DNA of 64,000 bases from Nostoc sp. TCL240-02 (GTDB lineage Bacteria > Cyanobacteriota > Cyanobacteriia > Cyanobacteriales > Nostocaceae). This document shows positions 57,456-64,000 of the stretch, one piece after another (the stretch's first letter is position 1; the number at the start of each line of letters is the position of its first letter). The position numbers were made by a program, and so were the translations under genes. The stretch lies in contig NZ_CP040094.1 of the NCBI RefSeq assembly GCF_013343235.1, positions 380,501 to 444,500 of the forward strand, given 5' to 3'. The notes under the pieces were generated by a model. That model was given only the letters and a program-made list of their open reading frames with translations, made no database searches and was not told the origin of the DNA.

Positions 57456-58217
57456 ATGTTAGAGTACAACTTGCCAAGGTACTTACCCTCAGCTGAGGAG
57501 CTACCAGACTCTGACGAAACACCTGTGGATAATGAACTGCAAGAATTGATACCAGGTTTGCTGAAGGCGATCCTGCTAATACTTTGGGCAGAACGCATGG
57601 ACTGGCTATTTGCCATAGATATGGGTATTTATTATCATCCTGATAAACCGCCCATTGTGCCAGATGGGTTTTTAAGCTTAGGGATAGAGCGGTTTTATGA
57701 TGAAGAGTTGCGTCCCAGTTATGTGTTGTGGGATGAAAATGTTGTACCGATTTTCGTGTTAGAAGTAGTTTCCCAAAACTATCGCAAGGAATACACTACT
57801 AAATTGGATGAATACGAGGCTTTAGGTGTACTTTACTACGTGATTTATTCCTCTCGTCGCCGCCGCAAACCCCATCTGGAAGTACATAAGTTAGTTAATG
57901 GTAAGTATGAATTGCAAGAGGGAAACCCCGTTTGGCTACCAGAAATCGGCTTAGGAATTGGTTGCGAAAGGGGAAATTATTGCGGTGTAACGCGGGAATG
58001 GATGTATTGGTATGATGAGCAAGCACAACGATATCTCACGCCCGCAGAACAAGTAAAACAAGAAACACAACGCGCTCAACAAGAAGCACAACGCGCTCAA
58101 CAAGAAACACAACGCGCTCAACAAGAAGCACAACGCGCTCAACAAGCAGAAGAACGGGTGCAACAATTGACAGAACAATTAAGAGCGCTAGGAATAGATC
58201 CAGATAATCTGGGTTAA
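57456..58217 (+). CDS. Uma2 (DUF820) family protein with coiled-coil tail
   Basis: 253 aa from ATG 57456; an in-frame TTG at 57441 is less likely. The N-terminal 180 residues form a Uma2 domain of the larger type (GIYYHPDKPPIVPDGFLSLGIERF, VPIFVLEVVSQNYRKEYTTKLDEYEALGVLYYVIY). The tail repeats AQQEAQR/AQQETQR heptads and ends in LRALGIDPDNLG. The same architecture appears at 62039-62863. Predicted nuclease or decayed nuclease; the tail suggests oligomerisation. Confidence 0.85.
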   Translation: MLEYNLPRYLPSAEELPDSDETPVDNELQELIPGLLKAILLILWAERMDWLFAIDMGIYYHPDKPPIVPDGFLSLGIERFYDEELRPSYVLWDENVVPIFVLEVVSQNYRKEYTTKLDEYEALGVLYYVIYSSRRRRKPHLEVHKLVNGKYELQEGNPVWLPEIGLGIGCERGNYCGVTREWMYWYDEQAQRYLTPAEQVKQETQRAQQEAQRAQQETQRAQQEAQRAQQAEERVQQLTEQLRALGIDPDNLG

Positions 58218-59888
58218 GTAGGTAGGCATAATTAAATATTAAGATGTCATTACGAAGCAATCCCAAAGACTTTGCGATCGCTTCGCAACGCTGTTGAAAT
58301 TTCTACATCTTATCAATTAGATTGCACACACTTGATGCAATTACGGCCATCTAACTTAGCGGCATATAGCGCTTGATCAACTACTTGCAATAACTCATCA
58401 GTGGTTTTTCCATGATCTGGAAACACGGCCACTCCACCTGAAACTGTTGTATATATTTCTTTACCTCTAGATTCCAACCGCGCAGCTTGAAACGATAAGC
58501 GGATATGTTCAGCGTGTTGAAACGCTTTCTCCTGTGTCAGCCCAGGTAAAGCTAATACAAATTCTTCACCACCATATCGGCATACAATGTTTTGAGAATT
58601 AGTATCACTATAGTAGCGAAGAAGGTCTGCAAATACCTGAATTACGCGATCGCCAGCCTGATGACCGAATGTATCATTAATTTTTTTAAAATAATCGATA
58701 TCCATCATTATCAGGGCAACCCGCTCAGAATCCCGCGTTCCCCGTACTAGTTCTTTTGGAAATATCTCGTCAAAATAACGCCCATTAAACAAGCCTGTCA
58801 GCCCGTCCCGTATAGCCTGTTCTCGTAACTGAACCTGTAATGTTTGAATTTCAAGTACCTGTTTTTGCAAATATTCATTCGCCTGTCGCAGTTCAGATTG
58901 AGTCTGATAACGTTGGGTAATGTCACGCAAAACAAGTAAACGACCTGTTAACTGCTTGCGCTTATTGTGTAATGAAGTAATTAGTAGCTCTACATAACAA
59001 GGAGTTACCGAATTGATGAATATCTCTGTTTTGACGCTTTCATGAGTATGGTACAGCCTGATGATTTCTGGCCATTTTGCCAAAACTTGAGCAGCAGGTT
59101 GTCCAATATGCTGCTTTTTCACCCCAATAAGATGTTTTAGCGCCGGATTAAAGTCAATAATCCGATTTTGGGCATCCAACACCAGCACACCGTCACTCAT
59201 ATTCTCAATCAACGTATCTCTAGCTACAGGAACGAGGTCAAACATTCTGAAGCGAAAAAGGCTAACAAAATAGAACAGTCCAGCCAGCATAAAGCTCATG
59301 GGGGTGATATTTAGACCAGGAGGAGTGAGGCGGAGCATATACAAGCTAGCGCCTAATATTGGTAATACTGCACCGGCTAATGCCATACTTGACTGCCGAC
59401 GAGACAGAACTGATGGCACTAAGGCTTTCTGAATAAGCATTACTACCCCTGTAAGCGTGTAGAGGTAAACGCAGGCCATAATCCAAAAAAAACCAAGATT
59501 ATGTTGATAAATCACAAAATTACTTCCTTTGGGATCTGGTAAAAAGCCAGACCAGACTAAGCCATGCCATTCGTTTGTTGCTACCAAAATCACATTGAAA
59601 GTAGGGATAGCCCATAGCAACGCAGTATTTCGAGGCGTTAGCCAACGATTTTTATTCGTGAACTGCATTGCAAATATGAGGAAGAGCGTAATTACACTGC
59701 CTGAACCGACATATTCCAGCTTTGACCAAAATATTTTTTCTCGGAGCAAAATTGCTGCTGCTTCCATTGCTGCAACTGTAGCGTATCCAGCGATCGCTAG
59801 CATCATCAAAATGAAAGGCTTGCTAGCCAAACAAATTGAGCGACGCTGCCAAGCTGCAAACGCAACAGTAGTTGAGATGATTACAGTA

Positions 59889-60917
59889 TAGCGGTTATCA
59901 GTCTACTTCAGTACAGTAGGAGAGAGCAATTCTACTGATAATTGGTGGTGATGAAAGCCTACTCTCTCGACTTGCGTCAAAAAATAGTTGATGCTTATGC
60001 CTGCGGTGACATTTCCCAACGAAAACTGGCTAAAAACTTTGGTGTCACCTTAAGTTTTGTGCAAAATTTACTCAAACGCCATCGAGAATTGGGGATGATA
60101 GGCCCCAAGGTGCGGACTGAGCAGACAGCAACAAAGTTGAATGCTGAACAGTTAGAAATCCTGCGCCAACTCGTCATAGCACAGCCCGATGCGACGTTAA
60201 GCGAATTGCGGGAACGACTTTACGAGAAAACAGAGGTCTTAATTGGGGTAGCTACGGTGAATCGGATGGTTCGCTGGAAACTTCACCTCAACCTCAAAAA
60301 AAAAGTCTCCACCTCACAAAAAAAGGTAGTGATGAAGTCCAACTAGCCCGATTTGAGTACTGGAAACTCTTGAGGGGGATACCCGTCGAAGAGCTGATTT
60401 TCTTAGATGAATCGGGAGTTAATCTGTCCTTCATCCGCAAATGTGCCCGCGCCTTGCCTGGCCTTCAGCCTATGCTCAAAAGCCCAACCGCAAAGGGAAA
60501 AATGTCTCGGTAATTGGTGCAATTAGCTTGAAAGGACTGCTCACCCAATGGAGTGGCTTAGGTTCTATCGATGCTTTGACTTTTGATGCCTTCATCGCCC
60601 AAAAGCTCGTACCCAAACTTTGGCCTGGTGCAGTGGTGATCATGGATAACTGCTCAATCCATAAAAGTGATGAACTTGAAGCTTTGCTCATCGCTGCTGG
60701 CGCTCATCTCATTTATCTCCCCCCCTATTCTCCCGATTTTTCACCGATTGAGAATTGTTGGTCCAAGATTAAGAACATTCTCCGTCGCATCGGTGCAAGG
60801 ACATACCCTGATTTACTCCAGGCATTAGATACGGCATTCGCAGAAGTGACAATAGAGAATTTGCTGGGTTGGTTTACTCACTGCTGCTACTGTACCTCAC
60901 AAGACTGATAACCGCTA
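59889..60917 (+). mobile_element. IS630-family insertion sequence, copy 2 (1029 bp)
   Basis: Same termini, length and orientation as copy 1 (offset 8449 bp throughout). TA flanks lie at 59887-59888 and 60918-60919. It is inserted in codon 15 of the GGDEF gene. I see no difference between the copies, so the duplication is recent. Confidence 0.93.
59951..60908 (+). pseudogene. IS630-family transposase, needs two frame changes (copy 2)
   Basis: Identical in layout to copy 1: HTH frame from ATG 59951, -1 slip in A9 at 60296-60304, then a second -1 change near 60464-60469 before the DN and E motifs. Both copies share the second frame change, so it predates the duplication, or the protein is made despite it. 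Confidence 0.85.
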
Positions 60918-61084
60918 TAACGCTCAGAATAACAAAGTAGAGATTGTACTGAAAAAGCATAGTGACGAAGCATTTAATATTTGATCTCAACCTTATGAGA
61001 TAAGTTTGATCCAGTAATTTTTATAATTACTTCAAAGCGATCAAGTTACAGCATAATTCTGAATTCTGAATTCTTGCAGAAAAA

Positions 61085-61978
61085 CTATTGCTTTTTAGGG
61101 ATAACGTTCCTGATTCCACTTTTAGCGCCAACAGTATCACCTTTGTATCGAGGGATGATATGAATACTGGCGTGCATAATATTTTGACCGGCGGCTCGAT
61201 TAATATTCATTCCTATATTAAAGCCATCAGGTTCAAATTCTGCTTTGAGAATTTCTTGTACTTTATTCACCATAAACCAACAAGCAGATTGCTCTTTCAT
61301 CGGTAGTTCAAAATAACTGCTAACGTGGCGTTTGGGAATAATTAAGATGTGTCCTTTGCTTATAGGATAGCCATCAAACATAGCATAAGCTGTTGCTGAT
61401 TCAGTTAATAAATTGAGATTTTTATGAGGATTACAGAATATACAATAGTTAGATGAATTTCGCTGATGATTATAGTGAACATACTCATATACTTCCCGAT
61501 ATTCATCTAAGCAAATTGAAGTAAAGGGAAGTCTGGCAATACACTGATAAGTAGGTTTTTTATGGACATAATGTTCTCGGAACCCTTCTTTTTTGAGATC
61601 CCTTCTTACGGCATAATAAGCTTTACCTCCTGGTTTTAATAAATGTGATACTTCCATAAGAACATTAGCTTGTTCTTCAGTAAATAAAGCATTTAAAACA
61701 TAAAAGCAAATTATTGTATCAAATTTAGTCTCAGGATATTCTGGAAAGTAATAAGGGTCATAGCCTGTAATATCACAACCTTTTTGGCGTAATATTTTAA
61801 CATCATTACCAAAGCCACAACCAAAGTCTAGTATTTTGCCTTGGAGAAGGTTTTGATTCAATAAAAACTGTGCAGGAAATGATAGATAACTTCTTTCGAT
61901 CGCAGTAAGATGGCTGAACTTATTTTTTTGCTGTTTCATAGAATTTTGGTGATGTCCCAAAATTATTATTCCCAGCAT
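61085..61978 (-). CDS. SAM-methyltransferase / HIT-domain fusion
   Basis: 297 aa. Residues about 30-165 form a class I methyltransferase (DFGCGFGND at 51-59, LLKPGGKAYYAV at 113-124). Residues about 175-297 form a HIT domain with the N-terminal zinc-type pair C179-x-x-C182, GYPISKGHILIIPKRHVSSYFEL and AGQNIMHASIHIIPRYKGD. In the HIT triad H-x-H-x-H, the central, nucleophilic His is Ser (H269, S271, H273), which should abolish normal nucleotidyl hydrolase chemistry. ATG 61939 (residue 14) is an alternative start. Such fusions are known; the substrate is not. Confidence 0.82.
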   Translation of the reverse strand: MLGIIILGHHQNSMKQQKNKFSHLTAIERSYLSFPAQFLLNQNLLQGKILDFGCGFGNDVKILRQKGCDITGYDPYYFPEYPETKFDTIICFYVLNALFTEEQANVLMEVSHLLKPGGKAYYAVRRDLKKEGFREHYVHKKPTYQCIARLPFTSICLDEYREVYEYVHYNHQRNSSNYCIFCNPHKNLNLLTESATAYAMFDGYPISKGHILIIPKRHVSSYFELPMKEQSACWFMVNKVQEILKAEFEPDGFNIGMNINRAAGQNIMHASIHIIPRYKGDTVGAKSGIRNVIPKKQ

Positions 61979-62038
61979 TTGCTTAGGTTATGCGATGTCT
62001 ACGACGGGTGGTTCCTGAGCGCAGTCGAAGGGCTACGC

Positions 62039-62863
62039 CTACGCATCAGGGTCAATACCTAGCTCATGTAACTTAGCTGCTAATATATCAGCACGTTGGC
62101 GTTCCTGTTCAGCGCGTTGTCGTTCCTGTTCAGCGCGTTGGCGTTCTTGTTCAGCACGTTGGCGTTCCTGTTCAGCGCGTTGGCGTTCTTGTTCAGCACG
62201 TTGGCGTTCCTGTTGGGCTTGTTCGCTGCTCCACAACAGCATATTTCCTTCTGTATCCCACCAGCGCAGCCAATTCATGGTTTGGCATAATCTTTCACCT
62301 TGCCAAATTCCGAGAAATAACTCTAACTCAGGAATCCAGTAGCGTCCATTAGCGTCTGCTTGCTGCAAAGTATATTGTCCATTTTGCAAGCAGCGTAGTT
62401 CTATGCTTGGTTCGTAGGGATCGTAGGTTACGTATGTTGGAACTTGGAGAATCTTTTCGTAATAATAGAGTTTACCGTAGGGTGGAGTTGAACGGACTGA
62501 TAGTTCTCCACCTTCTGTATCTGAGAGAAATTCCATCACTACGGCCACAGCAGCACCTTCTAAATTCGGGGTGTAGCTGCGACGAACTACATTTGTTCCT
62601 ACAGACTGGACTTGAGGGACATAAAACCAGTCTGGAGCTTTGACAACAATTTTTTTGTTGACTGTGGCTACAAGTCCAAAATTAGAGCCAATCAGCATTT
62701 GAGGTTGGATGCGTCCTGTGCTTCCCAAAGCATCGGTAAGCGCAGCAGCGATCGCAGGTTGTTGAATATTTTCCACTGGATCGTCAGGTAAAATGAAGTC
62801 GGCTGGAAGTGCTTCCCAAGTAACAATTGGTTCTTTTTGGATGGGGTTAACTTGTAGAACCAT
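62039..62863 (-). CDS. Uma2 (DUF820) family protein with coiled-coil tail
   Basis: 274 aa from ATG 62863 (MVLQVNPIQKEPIVTWEALPADF), preceded by AGGAAT. The upstream ATG at 62926 adds a non-family extension. The domain has VKAPDWFYVP, VVMEFLSDTEGGELS and YGKLYYYEKILQVPTYVTYDP. The tail is six near-perfect AEQERQR heptads (21-bp DNA repeat, about 62090-62215) ending in LAAKLHELGIDPDA. It closely resembles the architecture of the gene at 57456, but the cores differ considerably. Confidence 0.85.
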   Translation of the reverse strand: MVLQVNPIQKEPIVTWEALPADFILPDDPVENIQQPAIAAALTDALGSTGRIQPQMLIGSNFGLVATVNKKIVVKAPDWFYVPQVQSVGTNVVRRSYTPNLEGAAVAVVMEFLSDTEGGELSVRSTPPYGKLYYYEKILQVPTYVTYDPYEPSIELRCLQNGQYTLQQADANGRYWIPELELFLGIWQGERLCQTMNWLRWWDTEGNMLLWSSEQAQQERQRAEQERQRAEQERQRAEQERQRAEQERQRAEQERQRADILAAKLHELGIDPDA

Positions 62864-63012
62864 AAAATTATTCCTAATATCCATGCACAGTATATTAGTT
62901 ATTTTTAACAAATCTTCAGCCAGCATCGCTTTTAAGCTAAAAACCCAGAAATCTGGAAAGATTTCTCTGACAGGTGTATATACTCGTAGTCAAGCACTTA
63001 GCAGGCGTGAGT

Positions 63013-64000
63013 ATGATAGTTGAGTGGTTTACTCTCTGGATAGGTCAAAAAGCGGTTGGATTTCTTGTCAAAACTATTATTAGCGAAGATTTTTTCAAAG
63101 ATTTAGTCAAGGACTACGCTAAAGATTTTTTCAAACATACCTTTAATAATGCTGTAACCGCGCCCTTTAAGCAAGAACCGCTTCAGAAAGTTGTAGTCAT
63201 GGCGCTGACAGAATTTTTGCAACTGATGCAGCAGCAGTTAAAGGTTCGTTGCAAACTTGATGAAGCTGAAATTCAAAATTATGCTGAAGATATCAATAAA
63301 TTTATCCGTGATAAGTCGGTTAAAGAAATTCTTGGCCAGGCTTTTGATATTAAATGTGATTCTCTAGATTTTAAAACACTAGTAGATAGTTGGAAAAGAC
63401 TTCAACTCAAACCTCTACCACCTAAATTTAACTGGCAAACAATTACAGAGCAGTATCTCATACAAGTTCAAGATATTCTTTCGGATTCAGAAGAGTTACG
63501 CTATATATTAGAACTTCAGAAATTATCTAGTATTGATAAGACTTTAAAAGAAAACGCAGATACTCCCAAGGATTTTAATTTACCGCAATATTTAGAAACC
63601 ATTCGTGAACGCTACGGTAATCTGAAGTTAGATAGTTTAGAAAGTACATCCCGCGAACATCCGGTAAGCTTATGGCAAATGTTTATCCCGCAAAATGTGC
63701 GGCAAGTTTATCAGGTTTTACCAGAACTGCCTAAAGAATATCTCCGCAGACTACAAGAAAGTAAGCAATTAGATACGGAATTTGAAATAGACAAATTTCA
63801 AGAAGAAACAGAACGTTATCAACGCACTTATTTTGAACAGCCAATCCGTTCAGTATTAGATGTTATCCGAGAGAAGCAACGTAAGAATTATCTAGTTATT
63901 TTAGGTGATCCTGGTTCCGGTAAGTCTACATTGTTGCAATACCTAACGTTGGATTGGGTAGAAAAAACTCTCGAACAGAATGATTTTAATCTGCCAATTC
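63013..64000 (+). CDS. NACHT-family NTPase, N-terminal part (cut by window end)
   Basis: Open from ATG 63013 to the window end, at least 329 residues. Residues 1-120 are helical (WFTLWIGQKAVGFLVKTIISEDFFKDLVKDYAKDFF...), like the helical N-terminal domains found before NACHT modules. Walker A is G298-D-P-G-S-G-K-S-T306 in YLVILGDPGSGKSTLLQYLTLDW. The protein is thus a STAND-type NTPase. Many bacterial NACHT proteins act in anti-phage defence, but the sensor and effector parts lie outside this window. Confidence 0.85.
   Translation, partial: MIVEWFTLWIGQKAVGFLVKTIISEDFFKDLVKDYAKDFFKHTFNNAVTAPFKQEPLQKVVVMALTEFLQLMQQQLKVRCKLDEAEIQNYAEDINKFIRDKSVKEILGQAFDIKCDSLDFKTLVDSWKRLQLKPLPPKFNWQTITEQYLIQVQDILSDSEELRYILELQKLSSIDKTLKENADTPKDFNLPQYLETIRERYGNLKLDSLESTSREHPVSLWQMFIPQNVRQVYQVLPELPKEYLRRLQESKQLDTEFEIDKFQEETERYQRTYFEQPIRSVLDVIREKQRKNYLVILGDPGSGKSTLLQYLTLDWVEKTLEQNDFNLPI

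Larger units (their letters stand above)
58313..60960 (-). pseudogene. 7TM-PAS-GGDEF diguanylate cyclase gene split by IS630 copy 2
   Basis: The native start is ATG 60960 (MLFQYNLYFVILSV). After 14 codons IS630 copy 2 intervenes. Joining 60960-60918 to 59886-58313 gives one 538-residue frame (...SVTVIISTTVAFAAWQRRS...). Order: seven hydrophobic spans, as in sensor-kinase 7TM domains (about 1-240), a PAS domain (MSDGVLVLDAQNRIIDFNPAL...), a short coiled coil, and GGDEF with an intact GGEEF. The inhibitory RxxD site is absent (NSQN in its place). The remaining long ORF (TTG 59830) lacks the first membrane span, so function is doubtful. Confidence 0.88.

Noticed and set aside
51440..60917. Composite transposon formed by the two IS630 copies
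   Set aside because: The enclosed genes include the housekeeping genes prmA and serA, and each copy has its own TA duplication, so two independent insertions fit better.
1..64000. tRNA or rRNA genes
   Set aside because: I looked for T-loop GTTCRAATC patterns with CCA-side stems in the spacers and saw none that I could support; a covariance-model scan (tRNAscan-SE, Infernal) would decide.

Overview
The window is chromosomal DNA from a filamentous, probably heterocyst-type (Nostoc/Anabaena-like) cyanobacterium. The evidence is a split RNA polymerase (rpoB-rpoC1-rpoC2 with a very large beta'' subunit), the photosynthesis genes petG, cytM and ndhH, very frequent GCGATCGC (HIP1) octamers (e.g. 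879-886), short tandem heptanucleotide repeats in many spacers, and several Uma2 (DUF820) genes. The genus is inferred from these marks and not from any database match.

Layout. 0.2-6.1 kb: TIGR02652-type zinc-ribbon protein, a VOC protein, an M16 metallopeptidase whose frame is broken by an in-gene tandem repeat, a secreted cupredoxin and map. 6.2-9.2 kb, minus strand: a membrane desaturase/hydroxylase-like protein, a MITE-like element with 10-bp flanking repeats, and a membrane helical-repeat protein. 9.4-15.9 kb: amidase, Crp-like regulator, cytM, petG (too short for routine ORF calling), rsmD, hisH, a decayed gene and a DUF3370 protein. 16-17.7 kb: a Uma2 gene split by an ISKra4-family element with a 9-bp target duplication. 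17.9-29.3 kb, minus strand: rpsT-tatD-rpoB-rpoC1-rpoC2. 30-41 kb: hisD, Usp, hslO, a TPR-like helical-repeat membrane protein, a 3-hydroxyisobutyrate-dehydrogenase-like enzyme, a predicted 31-residue membrane peptide, a MidA-like methyltransferase, a DUF433 gene with a nonsense codon, a VOC protein, and a stand-alone GAF protein carrying both cysteines of a DXCF cyanobacteriochrome.

41.2-49.7 kb is a defence-like island on the minus strand: a frameshifted Eco57I-type methylase, a Uma2 protein and a PLD-nuclease/SNF2-type helicase. A palindromic repeat of about 63 bp lies at its gene borders and a 62-63-bp tandem repeat lies between the genes. 49.8-64 kb: ndhH, two identical IS630-family copies in direct orientation, a protein with an eCIS/DUF4157-style leader and a C-H-D hydrolase-like tail, prmA, serA, two Uma2 proteins with long coiled-coil tails, a 7TM-PAS-GGDEF gene split by the second IS630 copy, a methyltransferase-HIT fusion with an altered histidine triad, and the start of a NACHT NTPase cut by the window end.

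Housekeeping modules (transcription, histidine and serine synthesis, cytochrome b6f/NDH-1) alternate with recently disturbed accessory DNA. For two insertions, joining the flanks restores one uninterrupted frame exactly (Uma2, 190 aa; GGDEF protein, 538 aa). The strongest candidates for new biology are the stand-alone DXCF GAF protein, the eCIS-leader protein, the MTase-Uma2-PLD/helicase island, and the MTase-HIT / Uma2-coiled-coil / NACHT neighbourhood. None of these can be called a new system from sequence alone.
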